A DNA stretch of 64,000 nucleotides from Melampsora larici-populina 98AG31 (GCF_000204055.1 NW_006768790.1:327534-391533), one strand, 5' to 3'. Shown: positions 1 to 13,391, numbered from the stretch's first letter. Notes: generated by a model not told the origin, from the sequence alone. Translations and numbers: made by a program.

Positions 1-380
1 GCTTGGCACTTATTTCATAACACAAAGTACCCCACTGCCAACATACTTGCCTTGGCTTGAGAAATCCAAGGCATCATTGGATGAAAATACTTGAATAAGT
101 CCTGTCTGAGGTCTCAATCCGAAAAAATCTTATGTGCCATGATATGGCTCGGATCAAATCCTTGAACAAGAAATGTCCAAGGGTTTAGACCCGAGAATAC
201 CTCGGATTCATAGATCCGAGATGAAAATGTTGGCAGTGCCCTCAATGAACAAAGGGTATTGTAAAGGTCATATTGCAAGCCTTGGAGAAAGCTGATGCGG
301 TAATTCCCCAAAAACAGAAGAAACTAGTGGTGATGATATTCCATCTATTAGTGTTGTACCATAGATTGAACAAAGGCTCA

Positions 381-480
381 TCACACTACAAAAAAAAAAA
401 AGTTTTCTGGGTGGATTAGGTAAATATATTTGAGCAAAAAATTGTACCCGGATTATGCAAATGTGCAAATTAGTCAAATA
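381..480 (+). repeat. CACTA left terminal inverted repeat with subterminal motifs
   Basis: It starts TCACACTACA followed by a run of A. The motif GGATTAGGTAAAT near 413 and the related GGATTATGCAAAT near 460 form short subterminal repeats, the kind of site CACTA transposases bind. The same motifs occur inverted at the other end of the element. Confidence 0.8.
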
Positions 481-1150
481 CGGACTCAAATTAGGTGACT
501 CCAGAGGATTCCCAATCCAGGTTTTCCTCTGAAAACATAAATTTTTTACAAGATGAGACAGAATCATGTTTCTTCTCCTGTTGGATTCTCTAAACACCTC
601 AAACACTGCTATGAATGAATTGAAAAAACAAATCCTTGACCAGATATTTCTCCTATCCCTTCTTGGAAAACTCAAATATAAGTATTGGGCTCACTCTATT
701 TTGTGAATTGAGCAGCTGCAGACATAGTAATACAACACAAATAGGATCTCTTCCCCAAATTTGATTGAATGATCCTCAAGGTACCATAATTCCACAAGAT
801 AATCTAATATCAGATTAAAAAACATCCTGATGCCTCAATACTTATTGCTTCAAAGCCTTGATTCACATATCATGCTACACAAAACATGAATACATAACTT
901 GAATTTCTGAATTCGCAGCACACAATACTTAATACATATATCTTTGTCACGAAGCTGTGTAGAGGAAGAGAAACTAAAAACATGATTTTGGAAACATAAT
1001 CCTGACTTCAAGAAACTTAAAAAACATTTATAGGTGATTTCGTGTTGTGCTGATTGCAAGAAACATTTACTATGTTGGCTGTTACTGAATCATGTAAAAT
1101 AACAATAGATTGACGAAGCAGAATATTGTCAAGCAGTATCGAGTCAATGG

Positions 1151-2146
1151 TTAGAAATTTTCACATCCACCACAAGAAATAGAATTACATACCTTATCTG
1201 TTTCGTCTTCTTGGACCAGGTCTGCAATTATCCAGTAGTGATACCCTTCAACCAAATCTTCTTCTTTTGCAAGTTTGGGTTCGTCCATTACAAATTTACG
1301 GTACAAAGCTTTATAATGTGATATTTTCAAGACTGGGCAGTTGACAAATACCTCGGGGTGGTGAGCTTGTAGCGCGTGTCTTATTTGATGAGTAGTAAGT
1401 TTGTCAAGCCTGTTTGATGAAACGATGTTGGGCTTTCTAGTGTATGTGCTTTTCTTGAGACCTGCGAGATACGGGTTGACATAATGCTTGTAGAGAGCTA
1501 AAACCTCGTCCTTTAATGCAACAGAAGATATACTAACTCGAGAGCTTTGAGATCTGATTGCGTCAGAGAGCATTGCAACAGTGGTTTGGCGGTCGAGTGG
1601 ATCAAAGTCTATATCTTCTTGGTCGGTTTCCATTTGAGATGAGAGCGGAGCTGGTGGCGGAATGCAGAAAGGTGCAAGCTGAGGTAGCAATTCCGTCTTG
1701 AACATGTCAATCAAGATTTTCTTGAGTTTAGTTGGACGTGCCTTTGTGTTGGGGTTGAAATGCAGTAAGACGTTATAATATTTAAGGCTAGTGAGATTGT
1801 ACGTATCGTTTGACTCCCAATCGTGGCATAGGAACGGGTGTAAAGAGTCGTGGAGGGTCTTAACTTTAGCGTATAGTGGATGTTGAGTCAGTGGAATAGA
1901 GTTTGCAAAGAATGTGGTTTTGTCACTAGAATTTAAGGGTGGTTCAGAAGTAGGATTCGGAGTTGGTGACAGTGTGTTTCCTCCCGGAAAGCTAGTAGAT
2001 TGCCCTGGTATGAACTTGGGCCTGCCGCCGGGTGATGTTATATGTCCAGTGACCGATATGAGATCCGGCTTGCCTTCTTGACTACTTTTACCACTTGTGG
2101 TCAGGGAAGGCTTTATATTAGTAGGTCGTTTTGAGGTACTCGGCAT
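1151..2146 (-). CDS. Hypothetical protein inside the CACTA element (up to 331 aa)
   Basis: I do not recognise this protein. The frame opens with ATG at 2146. The first 100 or so residues are Ser/Thr/Pro-rich, basic and probably disordered. The rest is a folded-looking region containing two short helical stretches, one around the KDEVLALYKHYVNP residues and one around LDKLTTHQIRHALQ. They loosely resemble SAP/HeH-type DNA-binding helices, but that is only a visual resemblance. A GTATGT donor near 1192 suggests the last residues of the open frame are intronic and that the protein ends a few codons into a short second exon around 1090. It is transcribed away from the transposase and lies nearest the left end. 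It may be an accessory (TnpA-like) factor of the element. Confidence 0.55.
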   Translation of the reverse strand: MPSTSKRPTNIKPSLTTSGKSSQEGKPDLISVTGHITSPGGRPKFIPGQSTSFPGGNTLSPTPNPTSEPPLNSSDKTTFFANSIPLTQHPLYAKVKTLHDSLHPFLCHDWESNDTYNLTSLKYYNVLLHFNPNTKARPTKLKKILIDMFKTELLPQLAPFCIPPPAPLSSQMETDQEDIDFDPLDRQTTVAMLSDAIRSQSSRVSISSVALKDEVLALYKHYVNPYLAGLKKSTYTRKPNIVSSNRLDKLTTHQIRHALQAHHPEVFVNCPVLKISHYKALYRKFVMDEPKLAKEEDLVEGYHYWIIADLVQEDETDKVCNSISCGGCENF

Positions 2147-5100
2147 CTTCGAACGCAGAAAAATGATGATAAGTTGAAGGTATTCTCCTCAAAGATCTGT
2201 AACAATTCGACGTGATTTGGTAATCATGAGCCAGAAAATCATCAATTTTCAAAGCAATTCAAAAGTTGAACTACTTACTTCAAGAGTACAGTGCGTAAGA
2301 TTCAAAGGAACCTGACTAGTTAGACCAAGGTTCAGATAAGAGACAATTGTCGATCAAGAAACGTTGTATAGCACAGATTATCAATGGAAAATGCGGGTAA
2401 GCCAGTTGGATGATAAGGTAGCCAGAAGATAGATGACTAGAGAAAAAATCAGTGATGCTGAATTAGATAGAATTCGCTGGTAAAGGTGATCTCCGAAAGC
2501 GATTTGATGGACAGGGATAGAAGGGGATTTGAAAAGTTTGGACCAATTTACAATCAACATAAAAACCTGCAGAAGGAAAGTGGGGAGATATTAATTACCT
2601 ACATGTATACGCTTTTTAAGTGGGAAATACGGAGGGTCATCGAGAAATGGAAGGTACAACACTTGCCTTTGTCTTTATGATGTATAATCATCATGGGAAG
2701 TAGTAACTACATCCCTTAAACTTTTTTGCAACAAATCCACCTCTTGTTTATTCGAAGCAACACCCAGCGCTCCGTTTTTCATTTGTATCATCTGTATATA
2801 TTACGCCATGATCTGGTTGCAAAGCTTGGTCAACCCCAGTGTTGTACATATCAAGTCAAACCACACTGCTTGTTAAAGTCCTCCTTTATAGATACATAGT
2901 GACTTGTATCAGTTATTTCTTACAAGAGGGTTGTACCAATTAAGATACAAGTGCTCGAGTATAGAAACACTTGGAACTCAATGGGACAGATATGAAAAAA
3001 GAGTCGTAAAGATTTCATTCAATATTAGTAACAAAACAGATATCTCACTTTGCTAATTCGTGATCAGGCTCCTCTGATTTTATCTATAATTGAGAAGTCC
3101 ACCCTGTTTAAAAACCAGAAAAACCAAACAGAAAGAAACAAAAAATTGACATTGACGCTCTGTTTTCACATGATCTGTTTCATTCATTTAACCCACACGT
3201 AAGAAATGAGTGATTGAAACTTATCTCAACAAAGAATAAAAAGGACCAAATTCTTTTTTCTCAATCACAAATGATACTTTTGAATAGAAATGAAATTTTC
3301 TTTTCTTTGAAATATTCTCTTCATCTTTTTAATACCACAAAATGATAAGAAAGAAAAGAGGATTATGAAATATTATGGAATGGTGAAAAATTGAACATGC
3401 ACATGAATAGAAAATAATTAAGAGGATCAAACATAAGACTTGGATAATCAAGAAAAATCATGTCACTCCTTAGGTACCCGCTTTACTAACCTATGTTGAT
3501 GATCATACTCAGCTGGTCAGATGATTACAGAAAACTATTTACCTTGGCTGTGAAGAGTTTCATAATATCGAACTAATCACATAGAGTAGTGATCAGAATA
3601 AGAAAGAGGTAATGATAGCTACTTCTCATTACCGTCTTGTACCACACTAAAAATTGTTCATTAGAAAGATATATACTATTTATATCACCACAAAACATTG
3701 ATCGAGCCTTTGCCTTGAAGCAAGTTGAGCTCAGCTTTTATGACCTCGGCTGCTATGTTTGCTCCTCTTTTAGTTGACCTTCACACTAAAAGTAGTTGTT
3801 AATAAAAGCTACATCCATGTGGACCAAACAGAAAGGCGATCGGGGTTTTACAAATAGGAGCAAGTGAAGACAAGATTTAGCATCCAGAAAACATTTGACA
3901 AGAGAAAACCTTACAGTTTTCTTGGATCGACTTGACTGAAGACGTCTTTGTCAAATTTCTTGAAAGCAGGGGTTGAACATCCTTAACTACCCTTCCTTGC
4001 GTACTTACAGTGCAACCATTGAGTCTTCCTATCTTTTCAGTTCTTCAAACAAAGGTGTTCTGAGTTGAATTCGACACACAATTGAAGTTGAATGAAGATG
4101 ATTGACGACATGATTGTAAAATCTAGGTGATTGGGACACAATGGACGAAGTTTGAATTTGAAGATTGATTGATCAAGTTATACATGAGATTGGTTTGAGT
4201 AGGCTGTCAAAATGAAAGTGGATAGAGTCAGACTTCCGATTTGAAAAAATTGTAAAGTGACTCAGAAAGAAAACGCACGTGGTGGGTTGGAATAATTGAA
4301 TGGTAAAAGAATTTGTTTTGTTTGTGAAGCAGAGACGACTTAGATTGAGGCTTTGGCAAAGTTTGTTGGTTTAATGACGGATCTTGAGGATTGGTGATGA
4401 TTGAAGTAGGTGGGTTTGGAATTGACTTTTCGGGTTTCTTTTGATCCGGGGTATGGAGATTTGATTTAGATAATAAAAGACTAACCAGCTGAGGCACAAT
4501 CGAGTAAAACTTAAAACTTCCTATCAACAATTATCACGAGTAGACTACATCTAGCTGGTCATGAGTTTAACTAGTCTATTCAATATTTCTATGACACTTT
4601 CATCAGATCTATTGATTAATTGAATCGAATGACTTAGAATCTGTTTATTATAAAGCAAAATCCAGAATGCCAATTGGTTTGAATGGTTGTTTGATGATGG
4701 TTGTTGAGAGAAGTTATAGATCGAAGTAGGTAATCAGAAATGATTCGATAATATGGGCTACATAAGCTTTTTAAATGATCAAGACGAATAGATGTGCAGA
4801 TTAATGGAATCCTTTAATTTTTTTTGTTGTACAGTGTTGGCAGAGAATCGACAAGAGCAAGGTGCCGAACATTTGAAATTCAGAATTCATTCTATATATC
4901 TCTCACTACATTAGGTTTCCATGGATGAATTAGGTCACTGAAACCACTCGACACTCCTTGTCACTTAACACTTTTGACTAGAGTTTACAGATATCCGCTT
5001 GTGGGAACCTTCCGCTGGATTCAGTTACAGCCCAGCAACTGGACAGTTCCAGCCCAGCAACTGACAAACAATCCGTACATCTGTATTTCTCTGATTATCA

Positions 5101-5684
5101 ATAAAGGATAACAACATATCCTGTCTCGTAATGTGACTAAGATTGCTAGACCACTTTATCAAATTATATTCACAAAATAGATTCCACGGTGCACATCTAG
5201 AAATGATAGATAATTTGATTGAAAGATATCATATGTAGGTCTTCATAACACGACTGGGGAAAGAATCAATGATGCACAGCTGAGGATGCAGGTGAATAAA
5301 AAGAACTAGAAAGTTGATGTATGATTGTAATATCGTAGTTGTAAGTCAAAACATTATAAAGTTCCTACGACTTGGATGATTACATAATTGCACAACGCCT
5401 CTGTTGAAGAAAAAAAATACAAACTTCAGCAGAAGGCTTGATAATCTTGTGAAAGGATCTGATGTTATCAAAAAGAAAAACGTTGCAACTGACCCATGAT
5501 ATAAAAAGATCCAAAATATATCCAATTGTGTAAAGTTATGCACCATTTGTAGGACGACTTTGGTCTTCAGTTGTTTCTTGATGTTGATCAGAAACTCGTC
5601 TGGGTCAGATGATAAATCACAGAATTCATGTCAGCCCTATTGAAAACCTGTTTTGGTATAGCTTCAAAGCAAATGAGTGTAATC
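2147..5684. other. Internal CACTA sequence without a supported gene
   Basis: About 3.5 kb of AT-rich DNA with only short frames. One 100-codon minus frame at 4228-4530 is Pro/Ser/Gln-rich and has no recognisable domain. A short direct repeat, CAGCCCAGCAACTG, occurs near 5029 and again near 5050. Nothing else is supported. Confidence 0.4.
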
Positions 5685-6422
5685 TTACTGATGATGCTCC
5701 AAAAAAGATGAGATATATGCCACCTCTTTGATCTTAAAATCGAACACGCTCTGGCGATCCTCCCGAAGCAAAATCTTGATTTTGAGCTGGCGCTCAAGGT
5801 CCTGTTGTTCCCTCTCGGATATGTCAGACTTGCTTAAAAGAAGCTTGATTTGCTCGATGTCTTGATGAGTCTCCTGGAGCAAGGCCCCCCATTCATGAAA
5901 TGCTTCCTCAGCCACGCATCTACCATCCATGATTTCGTGTAGCTCATCGCTGTTGAAGTACTTGTAAGTCTTGAGGAACTTGTTGAGTCTTTCTACTGAA
6001 AGATGATATTGTCCCTCTCTGAGGAGTGAAAAACTGAAGATTTGAAATTCGGATATGCGAGTTGCGTCGATAATAGATTCTGGTGTTACTGTGGTCTTAG
6101 CGTCGTGGGGGCCAAAAGACAAGTGGACCAAATCGGCTTGAAAGAAATGCTGAGGGTTTGATTTTGTAGGTACAACTACATTATACAGACGGGGAACCAC
6201 CAGTTCGCGGAACACCTTTTGAAGAATTTTGTGGTTTGATTTGGCTGCATCATTGATTTCGAGATGAGGATAGAAGCAGAGGATGATCTCCAAAAGTTGT
6301 GGAGTAGTAGCTCTATTGTAGATGAGATCACGGTCAACCCTGGGTTGTTCTCCATAAACGACAAATGAATCAAGGACATAGGTAGGTAGAAAAATAGTTC
6401 TTTGAATGTAAGAAGTTGACAT
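5685..6422 (-). CDS. Hypothetical 245-aa protein inside the CACTA element
   Basis: The open frame runs from ATG at 6422 without interruption. The protein has no signal peptide. It is mixed alpha/beta-looking, with a charged helical C-terminus rich in Glu, Lys and Gln (about residues 180-235) that could form a coiled coil. I do not recognise a family. A GTAAGA donor near 5687 would replace the last codon with a short second exon ending near 5625, but the implied intron is only about 41 bases, so this is uncertain. It is divergent from the transposase gene with about 680 bases between them, so the two could share a promoter region. It may be an accessory gene of the element. Confidence 0.5.
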   Translation of the reverse strand: MSTSYIQRTIFLPTYVLDSFVVYGEQPRVDRDLIYNRATTPQLLEIILCFYPHLEINDAAKSNHKILQKVFRELVVPRLYNVVVPTKSNPQHFFQADLVHLSFGPHDAKTTVTPESIIDATRISEFQIFSFSLLREGQYHLSVERLNKFLKTYKYFNSDELHEIMDGRCVAEEAFHEWGALLQETHQDIEQIKLLLSKSDISEREQQDLERQLKIKILLREDRQSVFDFKIKEVAYISSFLEHHQ

Positions 6423-7103
6423 TTTGGTTCTGATCAGCAGATAGCCGTAATTAGGGGGATAAAAAATCCGTGAATGATGGGATTATAACTTATACACTTT
6501 GCACCAGCAATGATTTGTTCTTTTTCTCCTGTTTGTATTTTTCTCCTGTTTGTATACTGTGAAATAATGACCCCTCTTTAATTCAATGAGATTAACCTTT
6601 CTCTCACGTGTATGAGTATACCTAAATTTGATCCACTGCATGATCATCTTCACTATGATCTTCACTTTTCTAAAAAAAAGGGAAGAACATGGTATGTATG
6701 GGTTGTGTGTAAAAGAAATCATCCGACAGAATTGTCAAACAAATGATATCATCATAAATTAAAAAGTGGGGTGATGATTATGCAATGCAGCCTCAGGGTA
6801 ACAATATATCTGTTCATTATAACATGTTTGAGCCCGTAGGAATGATGTAAGATAGAAATGAGAATATTTGGCTATGTGTACTGTGACCAACAAGTTGTAC
6901 ATCCGTTTATGAATCCATATTTTATTTGGTATATGTTTGTTAAGTGCTTATGTCCAAGCTTGAACTTTTGGTTGTTTACAATTGACACCTCTTCTTTTCG
7001 TCATAACTATCACTACATCAATACACTTTCTCTTTGCTTGTGTGGAAAAGTTCTCCATCACTCATATCATCGTTTGCATATCTTTCGTTCTTGATCATAA
7101 ATC

Positions 7104-10100
7104 ATGTCTTTGAATGTAAAAAGATCAAAGGAGGCCCGTCGGGTGACGTGTTGTTGTCGAGCACACAAGTGCTATCTTGGCCAATATATTGATGCCTACG
7201 GAAAACCTCAATCCGGTGTCGAAGTCATCCCCTCTACGTTTGAGGCACACAGATTGGCAGACATACGACTGGATCATTTGAGCTCCGATCAAACTATTAC
7301 CAAAAACCTACTCAGGCCATTAGCACAATTAGGCTTGAATCCAACAATAAATGAACCTAATGAACCTATTCAAAATGTTCAAACTTCCGATTATCAACTT
7401 AACATGGATGATCATGATACTGGTGAAATATCACAAGAAACGGTATCAGCGCCATCTACTCCTGATACTCCCAACTCCACGGATAGTGGGACACATGCTG
7501 CTTGTGTAGACGAAAATACATCTCATGTCCGCTTGACAGCTAGCACGGCATATCAGGCCGGGGTTCCGGTGTATCAATGTGGTAAATATAATCTGCACTG
7601 TCACTCATAAATTTTTATTTGAAACCATGCTCATTTGAGTTGGTCGGATAGATCGATTTTTTAATTTCAGCTTGGAAGACGTCAACCCATTACTAATTTA
7701 TGTGGGTCTTGTCGCCGCAATGTTAAGCATCTTTGCACGGATGTCAATCTCAACAGCTTCGTGGCTACTAGACAATCTACGAATAACCCTTGAGCTGTGT
7801 CTCACCCGCGGCATCAATCCTCTGAACAATTCAAAATCTCTTGTACCATCCGATGCCATCACGTTACAACAAATTCCCAAGAGTATCACTACTGTATTTA
7901 GATGGCTAAAAATTGATCCTCATTTAATTGAAATGAACTGCTGTGATGCATGCTTTGCATTATATCCACTCAAAAGTACTCCAACTCATTGTAACTATCG
8001 TGTCACAAACATTCCAGGCGGTCCCCCCGATACTACCGATCCCAACGCAGACGCCTCCCCTTCCTCTTTAGAATATGAGCCAGATATCTCAGAGTTTTCC
8101 GAAAAAACCTGTGGGCAACTGCTTTTGAAGTATGTACACGGAAAGAATAAACCAGTTCGGAGGTATGCCATTCAGAGTCTTTCAGAATGGATTGCAGGAT
8201 TGTTATCGCGTCCGAATGTTGAACAATGGTTGGATGAATCGCTTGAGGAATCTCAAAAGCCTTATAATGAAAATGAAAGTAAACATGATGTCCATCAATC
8301 AAAAGCGTGGAAAGAACTCAAAGGTCCTGATGGAAGTCAATACACGTCAACAAGCGGAAACCTTACTTTTGCCATGTTCACGGACGCAATCAATCCCTTT
8401 GGAAATAAGATTAGTGGGAAACATTCGTCAATTACCTTCATAGTCCTGGTTTGCCTTACACTACCAATCCGCCTACGGTATCTCCCCGAACATATCTTCT
8501 TGGTGGGGATTGCGCCTGGGCCCCGCAAGCCTTTGCTTGAACAAACTAACTGGATCCAGCGCCCTATTGTTACTGAACTTCAAAAACTATGGAGTACTGG
8601 ACTTTTATTATCTCGAACTTATCAACACAAGAAAGGACGGCTCATCCACGCTGGACTTCTACTGTATATCGCCGATGTAGTGGCCTTGAGGCGCTCCCTT
8701 GGTTTTCCCAGCGCAACAGCAACGTTTTTCTGCTCGATCTGCCTTCTGAAAAAGTGTGATATCAACAATCTGGATCCAAAAACATGGCCTCATCGAACTT
8801 GTGAACAGCACACCATCTGGGCACATCAGGCGCGAGATGCAACCACTGTGGAAGAGCGCAAGAACATCTTTAAGCTGCATGGTGTTCGCTATTCAGCATT
8901 GGTGGACCTTGAATATTGGGATATTGTCAATTACCATGTGATAGATTCGATGCATAACTTACTCCTAGGCCTTATTGCATGGCACATCCGTAGATTTTGG
9001 GCGATGAAGGACCTGAAGAACGAAGAAGAACAGTTAGTCCCAATCAGCAAAAGCGAGCTTCTAAATTTATTGTTGGAGTATTCTGAGCCGATACCAGCAC
9101 TTGATAAAGACTTGGCAGATGATGCGCGCGAGCCTGAGGTTGACATCAACAACATTCAGGAGGCTTCTTCTACAGATTCTACATCTCCTAGCGACGAAGA
9201 CTTTGACCCCTTTGGCGAGACTGGGTGGAACGGTAAATGGGAAGCTCCTCCACTTGACGAAATAGTGATGGATGCTGAAATGCTTAAGAAAATCAATTAT
9301 CTGCTCCCCTCAATTCACATCCCGACCTGGATCAAACGGGCAATCCCAGTCTTAGGGAAAGCGTCATTTGGAAAGCTTAAAGCAGACGAGTGGCGTAATC
9401 TATGCACGATTCAACTACCCTTGATTTTGATTCCAATTTGGTTTGGTAAAGATAAAGTAAAAACATCACTCCTCAAGAACTTCGTTCATCTTATTTCACT
9501 GGTCAAACTTGCTCTAAAACGTGTTATGACATCAAATCACATCACTCGATATGAGTATCATATACAACAATATCTCTCAGGATGTCTTGTTCTTTTCCCT
9601 CATTGTAACCTTGCCCCAAATCATCATTTAGCTATTCATATGTCGGAATGTTTGAGGAAGTTTGGACCAGTCCGTTCCTGGTGGTCATTTCCTTTTGAGA
9701 GATTGATGGGAAATATCCTGAAGGGATGCCATAATAATCACCCAGGTAAGCGTATGGATTTCAGATGTACCATAAGATCTTGTTGTCTTATGCTGATCAA
9801 CAAACATCTCACTTCTTCCAGGCGAGTTGGAGATCACGTTTCTCAAGAATTATTGTCGTGCCGGAAACTTGTCCGCTCTACTTAAAGATCAAAGGATACC
9901 CAAGGCACTGAAACCTTATATTCCACGAATGCAATCCCTCTACGAAGCTGCGGAGCCCGCTTCTAAAGATTTGTCAAATTCTAACACACTTCCAATCGAA
10001 AATGATGTTCTAATGATGCTAGTGAAGGTTTTGAATGATCAAGAACAAGGAGAAAACAAATGGATGATTCCAGAGAAGTGGTGTGTACTTCCAGACTATC

Positions 10101-10549
10101 AAAAGAAAAATGTGTCACCGGTTTCACCTCGAGGATTTGTTTACAAGCGCATTTCATATAAAGATGTATCTTACTCATCGTTCACAGCAAACCAAAATGA
10201 TAGTTTCATTGCATTTAGGCTTCTTGAAGATGAAAGAATTCATTTTGGACGAATTTTCTCCATTTTCACCCACCGCCGAACTTACAAAAACCAGGATAAC
10301 ATTTTAGATACATGGATACACATCAATCATTTTCCAAAACTCCCAAAACAACTCAGAAACTATGATCCTTATGAAAACACGCATGAGCCAGATTTACAAG
10401 CATATCTTCGAGGTTGGGGACCAACAAAAGATCACCTCATCAAAAAGGAACAAATTTTAGGACACTGTAGCTGGCTGATGTATAAGGCAGGGCAGTTACA
10501 CCCTAAGATTTCCATACCTACAGTTGGCTTGATTTACATGGACAGATAA
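7104..10549 (+). CDS. Tnp2-family (CACTA) transposase, 3 exons, about 1089 aa
   Basis: Exons 7104-7570, 7671-9745 and 9822-10549 join in phase to 1090 codons including the stop. The first donor, GTATCA at 7571, is the least certain choice; the second intron (GTAAGC...CAG) is clear. The N-terminus has a Cys/His cluster, CCCRAHKC, at about residues 17-24, as in basidiomycete Tnp2 proteins. The core carries FTDAINPFGN (first acidic residue, about 392), IADVVALR (about 489), a Cys/His motif beginning CSICLLKKC, and DSMHNLLLG (about 581). These are the recognisable landmarks of the RNase H-like Tnp2 (Transposase_21) catalytic domain in this family. Exon 3 opens with GELEITFLKNYCRAGNL, typical of the downstream region. 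No stop or frameshift was found, so the element may be autonomous. It lies between divergent accessory genes and inside matching CACTA ends. Confidence 0.88.
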
Positions 10550-10780
10550 GTAGTAAAAACTACAAAATTATACTTCATAGAACAGCAGTAAATACCTTTG
10601 TATCCTATGAGTAGTTCAAAAATTGCAATAAAGCTTGCCGGAAGCAGTGAACAAAATTTGACAAAAATACCAATAAGAGCCATATAAATTTATTGAGAAA
10701 ACGGAAAACAGTGTGATTTATAAGTTTTAAAAGTGGCAGAATGATAAAAAAAATGTCAATCTTTGGTTGAGCGAGAATTC

Positions 10781-13391
10781 TCAAGCCTCCAAGTTTTGCA
10801 AACGCTCTTTCAAGCCAGCTAGTATTGGCTTTGTGCTTATCTCAAGTCCCGCCTTTGTTGCTGGACTCAAATTTTCCAGCCATGACCGGTCAAGACAGTC
10901 GTTTGGTAAACCTGAAGCTGCTTCAACCCGGCTTCGAGGCCCATTGTTGATGCGGGTTCTTGGACGTCTCTGTCGACCACGAGGTGAACTCTGACCAGGT
11001 TTACTTTTGTCGATCTTTTCTATACATTTATCAACTAACTCCCAGATATCTGACAGTAGTGAGCTACGCCAAAGAACTTTTCTAACACGGCATGGTAATC
11101 CATTTCGATTGCTGATATTTTCTGCCGCAGCCTCTACGTCGGTTTCATCATCACTGGTGGTCTGTTTGACAATGGCCAAGAGAGGCCAGATTTCCTCCTT
11201 CAAGAGGAATTTGCTTCGGCGCTCAACAAGCTTCAAGAGTTTCAGACTCTGTTAGTAGCGTGTAACACATGATGGAAGCAAGTAGGAAATGCTCACGTGC
11301 CGCATTCTTGATCCTCTTCTGATCTCGGCTGCAGCTAATTGCTTGCGCTCGGGACTCCAGGAAACTTGCTGGCGATATCTACAGGTCCCACAGATAACAT
11401 TTACATTAATGATGATTCTGAGAAAGAGGAATGGGAGGTGCGTACGTTTTTGCAAGAGATTGGACATGAGTATTTAAACATTTTTTTATGAACTGTTGGT
11501 TTTCAGCATCCAAAGAAACCCCTTGATACTCCCCGCATTCAACAAGCACTACGAATATCTTCAACGCCAAATCCCAGAGCCATTTATTTTCACATGAAGT
11601 TGCCGATAGACTGAAGTCTGGACGAAAACTAGAAACGCCTGCCATAGTCATCAACTGCCACATGATTGCGAGTTGCTGAGGAGAAGAATCTTCATGACCT
11701 GGACCATCTTCATATGGAAAGCAAGGATCAGCGGAATCTGTAGCAAGTGGCAAGGCATTCGGATCATAAACTAGTTTATCCATGTCTATGTCGTAGCCCC
11801 ATTTTTCCTTGTCAGTAGCACTAGCTGGCGCAGGAAGGACCTCATCATTTGAACGTCGCCCAAGAAGGGTGTCAATATGGAATCGGATATGTGCCTATAC
11901 AGTTTTCGAAAATAATACAATCAATGTCTTTTTGTTATCATATTGATTGGAAGAGATAGAAATATAACACACAGATGTACGGCCACCTTTTGTTTTCTTC
12001 TTACTATCACCCTCCAACTTGTTATTCAGATGTTGCTTGATAATTTGATTAAGAGTAACAACCTCGTGGGTCAAGGAGTCAACCTGCTGCTTCAATTCAT
12101 GAAGAAGTTTTCGGTCTTTGTCCTCCAATGGCCGCGAATTTTGGTCTCTGTAGCAAAGTAATTTGTCACGACAAAGTCACTTGAGGTTAGTTCTTTTCTG
12201 AGTCGTCTTAATAATCAGACACTTACTCAGCATTGCAATTCTTTGCCTCTTTGTTTGGATCTTGAGAACACGATTGTTCTGTGCCCTTCATGGCACTTCC
12301 TGAGGCGCGACCACCTTCCCCACCTACCTTCACACCAGAATCCATGTATATTCTCTGAGGTCCTTTATTCGTCTCAATAGTTTCAGTATCGCTGGGCTGG
12401 TATTCGCTTTCGGAAACTGGAGGTGATTTTTCTTTTGCTTTTCCCTTGTTCTTCTTGGATGGAACTAAGTTGGTAGTTGGACGAGGCCGCGGGTAAGAAA
12501 ATCTACCATGTTCAAGGCTAGGCAAGTTAGACGTCGATGAAGCTGTTATCATGTCATCCACAGTGGATTACCATCAGAAAACAATTATTCATTAATCAGT
12601 GTATATCAAGGGACAACGTCTAGCTTCCAAAGCGGATCCCAAGGCCTTACTTTGGTCTGCAAACCTGTTTGAATACATAGGTACCTCAAAGGTGAAGGCG
12701 GGGAGGATAGTTGAATCTATTACACTACTAATTGGGCATGACATAGCTTGATCGTCATCTAAGTCTGGGGGAGAGGGTGGTATTACTGAATGAGAGAGCT
12801 CATCAGTGCTTGCTCCAAACAATCTTCACAACGAAAACAACTTCCACTCACTTAATTCGTGGTAACTCTTACAGTTCTGGATTAGTACTTCCCTGCTAAA
12901 TCCTCTGGTATCTAATCCAACCGTACGTAGCATTGAGACCAGCTCGCTGTCTTTGTATACAGAAAAATTAGTCAAAGGCTCTTTATCCTTGTGAACCACC
13001 AAAGACGTGTCATCGCAATCATTTTGCATCTCTGATTGTTGATGCAAGTTTTTTGAAGTACTCCGAGTTCTTCTCTTCTTCACCTTCTTTGAAAGGAGTT
13101 TAAGAAGGCGTTCCCGAGAGGTGTTTATATTCACTGAAACTCCATGTTCTTCAACATCATCGTTGTCCAATTCTAAATGTTCCATGTGTTAGATAGGATG
13201 AAAACACAGCATATATATTGAAAATGAACATATCATTTCTTACCCTCCGATTCATATCTCAATTTTCTCTTCTGTTTCTTCTGGGTAACAGTTTTCTTCT
13301 CAGAAGACTCTGATACCACGTTTTTTACCGAACTTCGCAGCCTTCGGCCACTGGGTGACTTCTTGATTTCCCGAGCTGCTGATGATGACAT
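10781..13391 (-). CDS. CACTA accessory gene, 8 exons, 699 aa, unknown function
   Basis: Exons 13391-13244, 13172-12873, 12812-12651, 12542-12227, 12147-11973, 11894-11446, 11378-11297 and 11248-10781 sum to exactly 700 codons with every junction in phase; the 12872-12813 intron is the weakest. The protein opens MSSSAAREIKKSPSGRRLR, a basic nuclear-looking N-terminus. A SAP-like helix pair follows at about residues 120-149 (KDSELVSMLRTVGLDTR). Next come a Ser/Pro-rich acidic linker, a coiled coil in exon 5 (about 309-365), and a conserved-looking block starting AHIRFHIDTLLGR. A basic R/Q-rich stretch spans exons 6-7 (YRQQVSWSPERKQLAAAEIRR). It is convergent with the transposase gene, whose stop lies 231 bases away. 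A DNA-binding accessory protein of the transposon is a reasonable inference. I do not recognise a named family. Confidence 0.7.

Noticed and set aside
268..675. Minus frame crossing the left CACTA terminus
   Set aside because: It runs through the A-run of the terminal repeat and has no motif; it is a junction artefact.
4228..4530. 100-codon minus frame inside the CACTA element
   Set aside because: Ser/Pro/Gln-rich with no domain and no clear link to neighbouring exons.
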